From Galeruca laticollis (lineage: Eukaryota; Arthropoda; Insecta; Coleoptera; Chrysomelidae), in contig OY998178.1 of NCBI GenBank assembly GCA_963921935.1, positions 43,268,951 through 43,332,950 on the forward strand: 64,000 bases of DNA, read 5' to 3'. How positions within the stretch are numbered: position 1 is the stretch's first letter; each line of letters opens with the position of its first letter. Made by a program: the position numbers and the translations under genes. Below, one piece after another: positions 34,885-45,279 of the stretch. Under the pieces are notes generated by a model. It was not told where the DNA came from and did not search any database. It saw only the letters and a program-made list of their open reading frames with translations.

Positions 34885-35685
34885 GGACAAGTATACCTGT
34901 TTATTTCCTTTTTCAATATATTTCAATACTCTTGTTTCGTTTTATTACATATTTTTTCAAAATAATATAAATAAATACACAACGCAAAGAAATTTCCTAG
35001 TTTTTATCGCCTTAATTTTATAGGTAAACAATTTCTATATCAATTGTGCACTGGATTGTACCAATATCGACAGAAATTGTTAAGCGCCTTGGGTATCCTT
35101 TTCCCTCCCAATGCGTTTTCACTTTATCGTTCGCGCAGCGAAGTGGGGACCTCACACTTCCGCTATTTTTGCTTAATAATACAAATTTGGTAGCCCCTGT
35201 CTTGGGATTTTGACAAGTATGTATAAATTTTATCAAATTTTACGAATTGTAATTCACAAATTTATAGTGACCGCAATGATCATGGCATAACGCCGAAAGC
35301 TCTCTGCGAAATTTTAATAAAAGAAAATTGCACAACAGCACTTTGCTTCTTTTGAAGAAATCTTGGGATATTTATCTCTTGTGCACACCGCTGTAATTCA
35401 AATCAAAACATTTATTATCAGTGATGGACCATAAAAAGCACATTTAATTTTGCACCAACACCAATGGCACTTACTTTTCGCTGGTTTGTCATTAACTTTA
35501 CTACGCAGTGACATTTTTGTAGATTCTGATGTCGAATTCCGAATATGTCAATACGGACACAGTGTTCTTGTGTTATGTGTTTTGTATGGGATGCAGGATT
35601 AAGCTAAAAATAAATTATGGTGATTAGTAGATGAATCTACAATAGTACATTATATTACTAGCAGTAAAAGGCTATCATTATTGTT

Positions 35686-35738
35686 GAGCCCAGATTCTTG
35701 CACTGCCGAGGCGTTAGCCGAGGCTGTGCAAACTGGGC
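35686..35738. repeat. GC-rich hairpin at the 3' side of the Crypton relic
   Basis: GCCCAGATTCTTGCAC faces GTGCAAACTGGGC across CGAGGCGTTAGCCGAG, which is itself partly palindromic. It lies about 165 bases past the recombinase stop codon. Its role is unknown. Confidence 0.6.
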
Positions 35739-35903
35739 GAAACATATAATGGGTCTTCTGATCCGAGTGGCATATACTATTTTTTCTTCAAGTGTAAAGA
35801 TAATGCAATGCATAAGTAGAAAAAAATTTAGTACATTGTTTATATCTCAATTATTTATTAATACAAATATGAAAAAAAAAGTTGCGGCTTGCATAAGCAT
35901 CAC

Positions 35904-37213
35904 CTATTTATTAAGTGTAATATTGAAGGTGCAGTTTTGTATACTGCAGTTATTTAAATTTAGGCCCCTGCCACCGCTTTCGGTTTCGACATTCACAATC
36001 TTGTCATTGGTGTACATGTTATGATTAGTAAGATATTTGTCTATATTTATTATGTTAGAAAAATTGTCATTTGAAAGGTTTCCTGACTGTGAATCTCTCT
36101 TGATTCCAGAACTCGTACTTGGTTGTTCTTCCCAATGAAGTGTTTTTTGTGCAGTTTGTTTCTTGCTGGAAACAGAATCTTCTATGTACCCTTCAGCAAC
36201 ACTCTTGGATTTCCATTCACCATGTCGTTTTAAAGCGGTAATGTCCCCTCCGTTGTCATCTAAAATAGTTGCTGAAGTCCTACGAAGGCAATGTCCCGTG
36301 TATATTCATGAGGATTTGTTAATTTCAAAAACAGCAACGTCTTTTGGAACGTTTGAAATTTTATGTATACCCATTACCACACGGTGACATTTACCGTTTT
36401 GATATTTAATAAAAAATCGCTGCAGATCCATATCATCCGGACGAAGTGCCGTATACTGTCTGACCAAGCTCAAATAAAAATCGCCAAGTATAGTAAATGA
36501 CCGTTGTTCTTTGTGTTTGTGATATTTACTAAAATTAAATTTCCTATATCTTGGATATCGCTGTACTTCAAATGAACGAGTTCATCGCATCTACAGGCTC
36601 CTGTGACTCCAAATATTGATATAACCTAAAAACAAACGTTGAAATAAGTAGAAAAAAATCCGCCGCAGTGAGATTCGAACCGCAGACCTCCGAGACGGAA
36701 CTCAAAACCTCTACCGCTGAGCTATCGAGGTATATATGTTATAAGTTCGAAATTGTTGTCAATTTGAATATTAATCTTCCAGAGGATATTATTGCCAACG
36801 ATTTAATAAGTGTGATAATAAAAATAAATAATAAAGTACGTACTTTTGTTGCTAAATAAACATTATTCGGTACATCCTGAAGAAATTTATCAAATTGGTA
36901 TTTTGTTAATACTTTTGATTTTTTCGGGGTATAATTTTCTCCTTGTCGTTTTAAAAATGCAGCTAATTTGGTATAATTTTTCATTTTTACATTATGTTTG
37001 ATGTCTAATTGAGCTTTAATCATTGAATATTGTGCCCATAGTGTCGAACTTTTAAATTTTCTTGACAAATACGTAAAATACGCAAGCATAACATTTTCTG
37101 TGTATCTTCGTACACTATTTTCTTTGCACTTCGTCGGAATTTGTTTCAATAGTGGAATTAGCTATTTCGACTAATTCCGGAGGTGTACATTGAAATTCTC
37201 CTTCTTAAGACAT
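35904..37213 (-). pseudogene. Crypton-type tyrosine recombinase pseudogene
   Basis: The N-terminal exon (37213-36844) has CTPPELVEIANSTIET and, after a frame change, ENVMLAYFTYLSRKFKSSTL and YTPKKSKVLTKYQFDKFLQD, the core-binding (SAM-like) domain. The next exon begins VISIFGVTGACRCDELVHLK, with the box I catalytic Arg, and later has YTGHCLRRTSATILDDNGGD (the H-x-x-R motif) and VAEGYIEDS with the nucleophile Tyr. Donor GTACGT at 36843 and acceptor TTTTAG at 36626 define a phase 0 intron. A frame change near 36520, a TGA just before the HxxR motif and an early stop make it inactive. The family resembles animal Crypton recombinases. Confidence 0.8.
36661..36730 (-). tRNA. tRNA-like sequence (pseudogene or SINE head) inside the recombinase intron
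   Basis: The minus strand reads CCTCGATAGCTCAGCGGTAG and contains a good A box (TAGCTCAGCGGTAGAG) and B box (GGTTCGAATC) at tRNA spacing. The acceptor and T stems pair poorly and the anticodon stem needs a six-base loop, so a functional tRNA is unlikely. A tRNA pseudogene or the head of a tRNA-derived SINE fits better. Confidence 0.55.
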
Positions 37214-37942
37214 TTTTACAATATAATTTTCAAAATTAAATAAAAATTAAATGGCAGTTCCTGCCCTCTTGGTTACAACGCCCATAATAAGACGTTGCTA
37301 TCGTTTCTCATTATTTTGTTACTAGTACAATAAATGAGCGTTTATTATGTTACTAGTAAAAGAATAGGTTATTTCTACCATCTGTGTTGCCGAATAAAAT
37401 ATAGATATTATTATAGGCTTGAAGAAAAATTATATTATAATATCATCAATGGAGGTGTTTGTGAAAATAGTTTTGATGTAGATGGAATACCAATTACATC
37501 TGAATTTCATCGCGATTCTATCAGTATCAATCAATGTATCATATTTTGCATATTTCAACTAACTTCAGGTTACTTTGGAAGTTGCAGAAAAATTATATTA
37601 TTGAACGTATTACGTTTGTTCGAAATTGTCCAAAATAAAGTATGTATTAGAAATTTTTCCTGGTTTTTAACGAGTGATAATATATATTGTTTTTTCCACA
37701 ATCGTGAGCCAAATTTATTATCATTCAACTGAAAGTAGCATATTGAATCACAAGTGAGGAAATTAAATAACTTTCTTCTCAAGTGAGCAGAGTAAATGAA
37801 GGGGCGGGGCGTGAGAATGTCACGAACAAACCCGATGTCAGATTTATAAAATGATTTGAACCGCTAATATCTTAGAGGTGAGAGTTTAGAATTTCTGATA
37901 TTTTTGGGAAACAATAGTATATATTTTTTTGATACTCTTGCG
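37214..37942. other. Spacer with an unrecognised 132-codon frame
   Basis: The plus frame 37334-37732 is open but shows no domain and has AT-driven composition. I see no other feature. Confidence 0.3.
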
Positions 37943-38134
37943 ATGGCTGTTTTATGTTTCCACTGTAAAAAAGTGCTTAGTTCGCAAAGCAATTTAAATC
38001 CTCACTTGTCTGAAAAGCACAGCGTTGGTTTAAATATTGTATCATTCGGAAAAAATAATAATTTCCAATGTTTAAATAATGGTGCTCATGATACACATAG
38101 ATTCAAAAATTTTGCATCACCCTATATCTCATAA
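37943..38134 (+). pseudogene. Small C2H2 zinc-finger ORF, probable transposon-gene start
   Basis: From ATG 37943 the protein begins MAVLCFHCKKVLSSQSNLNP and HLSEKH, a C-x2-C-x12-H-x4-H finger. The frame continues KNNNFQCLNNGAHDTHRF and ends after about 63 residues. N-terminal single fingers of this kind open the large ORFs of several insect transposons. No downstream body is found, so this looks like a truncated first exon. Confidence 0.45.
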
Positions 38135-38255
38135 AGTATTTTTTTTTCATCAGAAATGGATTGGAGAATAATTAATTGATGAGTGTTATGTTAAGAAAAC
38201 ATCAAGGTTTTTTGTAAAAATTTCATTATCCACTAATACATATGTTTTAAATATA

Positions 38256-39350
38256 ACAGTATTTTGCAAGAAAATTAAATTTACAAATTGGCGTCTTTTT
38301 GGAAAAATAATTTATTTAATAATGAGTATTTCCACCTTTAGAATCTATGCAGGCTGGAAGTCGCCTACCCATACTGTTAACCAGATTTCTGACATACTGT
38401 TGCGGGATATTCCGCCATTTCTCCTGAGCGGCAAGAAGAAGCTCTTGTACATTCCTGGGTAGATTTCTGCGTGCTGCTACTGCCCTAGAAAGCATGTACC
38501 AATCATGTTCTCTTGGATTCATATCTGGCGATAAGGCGGGCCAGTCGATACGATTGATGCCCTCGGTTTCTAGATACTCATTTACAGCTCTGGTGCGATG
38601 AAGACGGGCGGTATCGTCCATAAAAACGAAAGCGTTGCCAACAGCTGCTCGCCATAGCATCACGTGAGGATGTAGGATCTCCCTGAGGTATCTATCACCA
38701 GTTATTGTTCCTTGAACTTGGATAAATTCTGTGCGGCCGTTGGATATAATCCCAGCCCAAAACATTGCCCTTCCTCCTCTAAAGGGCAGCACAGGAAGGG
38801 CATGAGCGAGCTGGGCTCCTCTCGTTGGCTTTCTCCACAAACGTATTCGATGGCTATCATGTACCAAATATATTTTTGTATCATCAGAAAAAAGTACAGA
38901 ATTTCAAAATTCTTCGTACAAGGTTGCGTGCTCTTAGGCTCATTGTAGACGGCGAAGTCTATGCGCAGGTAGTAGTCGGGGTACTCTCATTGGTCGATGA
39001 CACCTCAGTCCTGTCGAAAGAATTCGTCTCCGTAATGTAGAGACCGATACTGGAATTCCTAAGGCATGTCTCATATCTCTTTGAAGTGCTGGTAATGCCA
39101 TGGTCGGGTTTGTCCGGATCGAAAAATGGATATAGCGGTTTTGCCGTTCATTGATAACTCGCCTTCTACCGCTCCTAGGTCTGTTACGAGAAGAGTTGGT
39201 CTGGAGATAGCGGTTTCATGTACGAGATACATTACTTTGCGATCGACCAACTCTATTAGCCACGAACCTTTGAGAATGGCATTCTTCAAGTAGACCCATC
39301 CTTCTGGCACAACCAATCTCACTGATAATGTGAATGGACGAAATTCAAAT
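38256..39350 (-). mobile_element. Second Tc1-type element, relic
   Basis: A Tc1 transposase covers most of the segment on the minus strand. Inverted ends could not be identified, so the limits are approximate. GC content is higher than its neighbours, suggesting a different origin or age from the 9.2-kb element. Confidence 0.65.
38316..39320 (-). pseudogene. Tc1 transposase pseudogene, second copy
   Basis: The N terminus near 39310-39150 has HSQRFVANRVGRSQSNVSRT, the helix-turn-helix of Tc1 proteins, then GRRRVINERQNRYIHFSIRT. Two stops follow near 38940. The catalytic part (38867-38316) is open: FSDDTKIYLVHDSHRIRLWR, then FVFMDDTARLHRTRAV with the second Asp, and SPDMNPREHDWYMLSRAVAA with the final Glu. 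The catalytic half would be complete if the first Asp (FSDDT) were in frame. Confidence 0.8.
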
Positions 39351-40615
39351 GCATAAAAAATAATAGGAAAATGACTGTAACGAGTGATTTTTCCTTCTTC
39401 AGAACAGCAGTTGAAGTCGCTTAAAAATATTCCAGCCCTCCTGGTTACTGGCCTGGCTGACTTCGCAGGCTTCAATCAGTGAAGTCCTTTTCACGAGGCC
39501 GTCATCTGAAATCTCCACGTGATTGTTAATTCCAACAAATTTACTGCTACTCACTGGCCATAGACACACGCCGGCTCAGCAAATAATCGGGTCAGACCTT
39601 CCAGATGCCGTATTAGACGGTATTTTCTTTTCCTACGCAGAATTATTGTATTTTTCTATCGTAATGGCTCCAGAGCACGTCCGAATTTTGTGAAAAGACT
39701 TCCCAGTGTTCACAATGACGACCTAAGGAGAACTGAACCGCTTCTCGATGGCACCGTCTGTCATCCTTCCACGTCGGAAGGCATACCAATATTAAATTAT
39801 CGACGGACGGGCGCTTTTTTGCGTTACAATCTTATTTAACAATTTTAAAAATACATGATTTGAGAACTTCGGATTTATTAGTGACCTTTATTCGGCTCTT
39901 TTTCTTCCTATTTCAGTTTATTGGCTTCCACCTATTAGTTATTTAGCCAGCGCAACTTACATAGTTTAAATTTCTGGAGTATTTCTTGCGGAATGTCAGA
40001 AACAATACCTTCAATATATCCATTCCTCTGTTCCCATTAAACATAAATTCTTCTGTTTAAGGCTAGACATATTATTATAAGACAACACAACATAGGTAAA
40101 GATTTTTCTCGCTTAGGGGAAACAGCCGAGCATTACACAACCCCGAAATGTTGCCTCGGATTTATGAAAGGAACCCAAAGTTAAGAGATAGAGTCAATCA
40201 GAATTTAGACATCTATATCTTCAACTAAATTTAAATTTGAAAAGTAGTGATACATCCATAATTATTATAATTATTTTTCAATAATTTGGTGTAGAAAGTG
40301 AAATGTGTGTTGGACCTATTTTTATCAATTCTTTTTAAAATGCATCTGCCTCTACATACAGTGCACTTTAATGAAAACTATCCACCTTGAATGACTTCAA
40401 ACAAGAGAATTTTATCTAAAAATTTAAAAATAGGTCAAAAATTATTTGAATACCACTTATTCATAAAAGAAGGCAGCATCGCTGTTCAAAAGTATATAAA
40501 CGTTGCTAATACAGGACTAGGACACACTACACAGTCTTTGGACGAATGAAAAAGATGCCAATTTAATGACGATTTGTTATTGTTTTTCCGCATCCAAAAG
40601 GATATTGCCTAAAGG
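39351..40615. other. Intergenic, nothing recognised
   Basis: Contains GC-richer DNA to about 39800 with no family that I recognise, then AT-rich DNA. The open frame 39475-39071 is mostly antisense or out of frame to the Tc1 N terminus. Confidence 0.35.
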
Positions 40616-40617
40616 GC

Positions 40618-40835
40618 GTGACAAACATTAAAGGACCGTGTCAGGATAGCACTGCTACACTGTTACGGCGACCACACGGTCAGCGATTAGTGGTGAGAAA
40701 TTAAGTGTAGCCGTTCAGACTTGCTGGGAAGTGCACTTAAAGTGCTGCCGAGCCGTGACACAGGAGGAAGACAGCTCAGTCACAATGCAGTAGCCCTGTT
40801 CTGAAACGGTCCTGTAATATGTGTCTCAACCTTAA
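40618..40835. mobile_element. Probable MITE, about 220 bp
   Basis: ACATTAAAGGACCGTGTCAG at about 40623 faces an inverted copy ending near 40835 that shares AGGACCGT and TCAG blocks and an inner ACTG run. Arms are about 50 bp at roughly 75%. GC content is higher than the flanks. Confidence 0.5.
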
Positions 40836-40917
40836 AGGAAATATTCGAAAACAGTTTAGTTGAGTCGTGTATAAATTTATTGGTTTATAAAAAATATTTG
40901 TTATTCACTGTTCGGTT

Positions 40918-41070
40918 ACATTTAACTCTCTAAACATGAGTAAGAGAATTTTCATTTACCTAGTGATAATTGTACCATTTCACTCAAAAGGTGTATCAAT
41001 AGCACTTAGCACTACTGAAAATCTACTAATTTAAGTGAAAAATCACCTATTCATGTTTAAAGAGTAAACT
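40918..41070. repeat. Short inverted repeat, about 43-bp arms
   Basis: TTTAACTCTCTAAACATGAG (40920) faces a near-complement ending with AACATGTTTAAAGAG-like sequence at about 41068. It may be a small MITE. Confidence 0.55.
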
Positions 41071-41217
41071 TATTATTCGTAAAACCATTGAATTTACTTA
41101 CGGATTACTAACATTGGTCACTGTTTGTTGTTATTAAAGCTTAATCAATGTTTATTGACAAATGAAACGATTAAAGATAATTTAATTAAGTATCTAGAAA
41201 CAAAAGTTAATACTTTA

Positions 41218-41620
41218 TACATTATTGAGAGATAACGAGTACAGACAAAGAATGAACTATGAAATTGAGCAAGAACTGGAAGGAGAGGACATAGTAAGGA
41301 AAATAAAGAGGCAAAGAATGAAATGGCTGGGACACATATATAGTGCAGAATAACAAGAAATCACACTGCAAATGACACAATGGGATCCTGGGGGAAAAAA
41401 CGTAGGGGTAGACCTAGAATAAAATGGCTGGAACAGGTGAAGGACGATATGACAAGAGCCGGAATTGGAGGATGGAAGGACAAAGTTAAGGATAGGAAAC
41501 TATGGAGAGCATTGACAGAGAAACTCTAAAAGGAAAAACGGGGATTGATCCACCCCAAAAAAATGGATCTAGAAAGCGTGAGGCGGCGAAACCCCAGCAG
41601 GGGTATTAAGCCATTATATA
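41218..41620 (+). pseudogene. LINE ORF2 C-terminal fragment and 3' end
   Basis: The frame has EYRQRMNYEIEQELEGEDIV and KRQRMKWLGHIYSAE, the C-terminal block seen in the LINE at 27 kb. Another frame continues with RPRIKWLEQV-type text. The 3' tail ends GCAGGGGTATTAAGCC. It is a 5'-truncated copy of a LINE related to the 21-27.5 kb element. Confidence 0.7.
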
Positions 41621-41624
41621 TATT

Positions 41625-42975
41625 GGCAAAACGCGGAAGTGATCCTGCTTTTTAAAAAAGGAGATAACAGCAACATAGAAAATTATCGGCCAATTCACCT
41701 TCTCTCTCATATGTATAAGCTCCTCACCAGGATAATAACCAATAGACTAACAAATAAATTGGACGCGTACCAGCCAGTAGAGCAAGCGGGATTCCGTAAA
41801 GGGTTCAGTACTATAGATCACCTACAAGCTATTAGAACACTGATAGAAAAAACAACGGAATACAACATACCCCTTCACTTGGCATTTGTGGATTTTCACA
41901 AAGCGTTCGATTCTGTCGAAACGTGGGCCTTTATACAAGCTATGAACGATGCTAGAATAGATTCCAGGTAAACAAACTTATTAAAATATATATATATATA
42001 AAAATGCCACTTTTCATGTCAAAATAAATGAAGATCTAAAAACGGATAAGATTAAGGTAAATAGGGGAATACGTCAGTGTGATACAATATCACCAAAATT
42101 ATTTACTCTGGCGCTTGAGAACGTCTTTAAAACATTACAATGGGAAACAAAAGGAATAAATATCGACGGCTCCTATCTACACCATCTTCGGTTTGCTGAC
42201 GACATTGTCCTGATAAACAGTGACGTGCACGAACTGAGCAACATGTTAGAACAACTTAATAATGCTTCAAAAAAGATCGGCTTAAAAATGAACATCGCAA
42301 AGACTAAAATAATAAGTAACACCAACGAACAAATATATATAGATGGTACAAAACTAGAAAACGTGGAAGAGTATATATATTTGGGACATGTAATAAAAAT
42401 AGGAAAAGAAAATCAAACGGCTGAGATTAAACGAAGAATAAAATTAGCCTGGGCGGGGTTCGGAAAAATGAACAATATATTCAGAAATAGCAGCATACCG
42501 ATCAACCTTAAATGAAAAGTTTTCGATTCCTGTATACTACCGATAGCGACCTATGGACTGGAAACAATGGCAATGACAGGGAGGACAGCAAATCAATTGA
42601 GAGTGATGCAAAGAGCGATGGAACGAGCGATGCTCGGAATTACTCTCAGAGACAGAAAAAGGAATGAAGATATCCGACAAAGAACTAAAGTCATGGATAT
42701 AATAAAGCGTACTGCGGAGCTGAAATGGCCATGGGTAGGGCATGTGGCCCGGCAGGATCAAGCTAAATGGACAACCAAACTAACGTACTGGCGACAAAGA
42801 CAAACAAGGCGAAGCACAGGAAGACCACAGAGAAGATGGCTTGATGATATCAAAAGACAGGCCGGAAACAGATGGTTTCAACAAGCACAGGACAGGACAG
42901 CATGGAGAAATATGAAAGAGGCTTACGTCCAGGAGTGGATAAGAAGTGACTGAGAAAGAAGAAGAAGAGATATAT
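41625..42975 (+). pseudogene. LINE ORF2 reverse transcriptase fragment, different family
   Basis: The fragment starts inside the reverse transcriptase: LLFKKGDNSNIENYRPIHLL, then FRKGFSTIDHLQAIRTLIEK, VDFHKAFDSVETWAF (motif A) and, after a break near 41970, RQCDTISPKLFTLALENVF (motif B). LRFADDIVLINSDVHELSNM near 42190 carries the catalytic Asp pair. The C terminus has WVGHVARQD and GRPQRRWLDDI and stops at 42953, followed by a GAA-rich tail. The 5' half is missing and at least two frame changes occur. Confidence 0.85.
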
Positions 42976-43439
42976 TATTAATATGATGAACGTCATACAT
43001 TTTTTTATCTTCAATTCAAAGTCAAGAAAGGAGGTTTATTATATTAAAAAGTATAATATTCAAATTATTACTTAATTATATTTAATAATGTTTACGTACC
43101 TATGCTCTTTGTAACATTCACCCTTCGGCCCCACGGTCAGCCCCTCAGTTTTTTAAAATGGAACACCCTCTATATTTATTCTAAATTGGATGCGCCTCTG
43201 ATACTAGATTTCAAAAATGTATAATACTTGAGGTGTAAAATGATTCGTTTTGGAGGTACAATTGATTTCAATTCAATGACAGAAACAATTTAAATCATTG
43301 AAAATTGACGAAATTATTTAAATATCACTAAGGAATTAGTGTAGAAGGTGTTCAAACTGACTTATTATGTAATGTTTCTAGACGTATTGCTCGACATTCG
43401 TGAATAATTCGCTGACGTAAATCAACGTTCCCGTTCTGT
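42976..43439. other. Intergenic, nothing recognised
   Basis: AT-rich. The GGAACACCCTCTATATTTAT at 43161 resembles the tip of Tc/mariner elements, but no partner end was found. Confidence 0.35.
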
Positions 43440-43497
43440 CGACTAAAAATACGTTCACATTATTTTTTATTAATGGTGGTTTCGGGCATGAGTCCCA

Positions 43498-43900
43498 TCA
43501 ATTAGTTACGTTGCCACATTTTACGAGTATAACCCCATCTGATGTGTAAGCTGATAGTGACAAGGTTTGGCTAAAGGTTGGTGAGGATGTCAGCCGTAAT
43601 TTATTCAGTGCCCAAGTGTCTTGTCTTGCTCTATGCCCATATCGTTGATAAGATGTCTCAGATGAATGGCCTCTTTGATGGCTTCGGTTATAGCGTAACA
43701 CTCGGAGTGAGCCGTAGCTAGCGCCACTGTGCTCTGCTTCTTTGAGCACCAACTGACAACTGACAATAAATAAAGAAGAAGCCAGAATACGATCTGCCGT
43801 CGACTTTACATGATCCCCAATTGGCGTCGCTCAGACCAAACAAGGCTTTCCCACTTTTGTAGAGAACGAGTGTCATGTTCTTCGTGCCTTGCAACTAGCG
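43498..43900 (-). pseudogene. copia RNase H, second element
   Basis: Frames between 43900 and 43770 contain KSGKALFGLSDANWG, the first RNase H motif with its Asp. From 43752 an open frame continues with residues such as EAEHSGASYGSLRVLRYNRS, the 'EAEY' region in a shifted frame. Frame changes throughout. Confidence 0.6.
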
Positions 43901-44169
43901 TAGGACTCTATTTGCTGCAATCCAATATTCGCGACCTGTCGTTAAATTGGCTCAAGTAACTGACGACGTAGTTGATGTCGGGTCTTCTTGCCACAGCGAG
44001 AAACATCAGGCTGCCAATGAGGTTTTGGGGGAAGATTATCCTCCTTATCCAATGTTACCTATTCAAGCTTCCTAGTCTTGTGGTCCATTGACGTTTCTAT
44101 AGGCTAGTAATCTACCGTTCTGAACCTATTGAAAACTTCACTGATATATTTTGTTTTATGTGCAATCAG

Positions 44170-44960
44170 TTATCCATTTTCTTGTTTGAACTGAATGCAG
44201 AGGTAGTAATTTATCAGACCAAGATCACGAATCTCAAAAGATGCTGTGCGATCGTTTTTCATATTTTTGAAATTTTCATCGAGTTTTGATTCACAAATGA
44301 AATCATTATCGTAAATGGCTATCATATCATCAACGCCTGATGTATAAATGCAGGGATCGGCAGTTGATGGATTGAAACCGGTTTCCTTCAGTTTGGTGTC
44401 CAATTTCCGAAACCATTGCCTACCTGTCTGTTTTAATCTATAAATTTCTTCACGAAGATTACAGATACGATTTCCGACAGGAATTTGCTTCATAGTGGTT
44501 AACATTTCCTTAGCCTTCTTGATGACGTTTTGAGGCACTGTTTTGTCAGAGATGATATATTGAAAATATTTTCCCAAATCATGGGGCCCCATGTAAATAT
44601 CCTCGTCAATGCCGCAGTTTAGGTAGGCCGTAGAGATGTCGAATTGGTATATCTTCATGTTTCGTTCAACTGCAAGTGCCAGTAATAGACGAACAGAACT
44701 GAGATTGGTAAGAGGAGCGAGCATAGGTAAAGAGAAAATCTATGTGTGACCGCTGGTTGAAGCACGTAGGTACCAGACGTGCTTTTTTGTCAAGGGGGCC
44801 GACCGCATTGTATTTCTCTTTAAGAACAATCTTACAATCAATGACATTTTTCATTGAGATTTTTTCCAGGTGTCATTTTTAACATGAAGGATTATCTTAT
44901 TTATATAGCTTCGTCCCATCCTGAAGAGTTCGCATCAGAAGCGAAACAGTTATTGAAAAT
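44170..44960 (-). pseudogene. copia reverse transcriptase, second element
   Basis: Upstream text (44854-44666) has CKIVLKEKYNAVGPLDKKAR, the start of copia reverse transcriptase. The main frame (44724-44170) has YQFDISTAYLNCGIDEDIYM (motif A), LKQTGRQWFRKLD, and IAIYDNDFICES where copia has the VYVDD active site, so the catalytic Asp pair is damaged. It ends with FEIRDLGLINYYL in the connection region. An insertion of about 45 residues after motif A is unusual for copia. Confidence 0.75.
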
Positions 44961-45279
44961 CATACTTGAAATATCATCAGGATCTGCATACGCGTCTATT
45001 CATTTTGGTATTTGAACGGTACGTCGAGGCCGCTACTGTTCATCAGTCATCGGAGGTATTTCCAATTCAGTGATGCAAGTCTTTAGACGATGGCACAAAC
45101 AATGAATCGCCTTGATTCGCAGAACTTGATTCAGCCGAATCTTCTTCGTAACTGGGAAAGAAGTGGAGTGAAAAAATTATGAGAAATATCTTTGTTGCGA
45201 TTTATAAGTTTGTTATATTTTTTGTATTACATGGAAGAAATAGATTCAGTGGGAATTTAGGTATGTAAGTATATATTTT

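Larger units (their letters stand above)
31828..35184 (+). mobile_element. IS630/mariner-like element nested in the foldback arm
   Basis: Insertion limits are set by the break in the foldback arm. The ends CAGGTTCGCAAAAATAGC (left) and the inverse of GCTATTTTTGCTTAATA (right) share AAGCAAAAATAGC-type sequence, with TA at the borders. The transposase relic is in the left part. The right part carries another element (33337-34811) and a hairpin. Confidence 0.65.
29555..35375. mobile_element. Foldback element with arms over 1 kb, right arm interrupted
   Basis: Inverted copies pair as follows: 29746-30560 with 31005-31827, and the outer 29555-29745 with 35185-35375. The two right-hand blocks would be contiguous without the 31828-35184 segment. 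Landmarks include CCCAAGACAGGGGCT in the outer arms and CAAGAAACTGCAAAAACCCT and AGTAGCTTTGGGCG in the inner arms. Arm identity looks about 85%. The central spacer (30561-31004) has no coding signal. Frames such as 29692-30012 are mirrored in both arms and are unlikely to be genes. Confidence 0.8.
43440..45000 (-). mobile_element. Second Ty1/copia relic (reverse transcriptase and RNase H only)
   Basis: Minus-strand frames hold the copia polyprotein from the region just before reverse transcriptase to RNase H. The sequence differs clearly from the 10.9-kb copia, so it is another family. No LTR was found. Everything 5' of about 45000 (gag, protease, integrase) is absent. Confidence 0.75.

Noticed and set aside
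36661..36730. Functional tRNA gene
   Set aside because: A and B boxes are good but the acceptor and T stems pair poorly and the anticodon loop is irregular.
37334..37732. 132-codon plus-strand open frame
   Set aside because: No domain, AT-driven composition, no splice or expression evidence; lies beside the recombinase relic.
39071..39475. 134-codon minus-strand frame with GC-rich codons
   Set aside because: It overlaps the Tc1 N-terminal helix-turn-helix in another frame; the Tc1 reading is supported by family motifs.
43161..43185. Tc/mariner-like tip GGAACACCCTCTATATTTAT
   Set aside because: No matching inverted end or transposase within reach, so an element cannot be supported.
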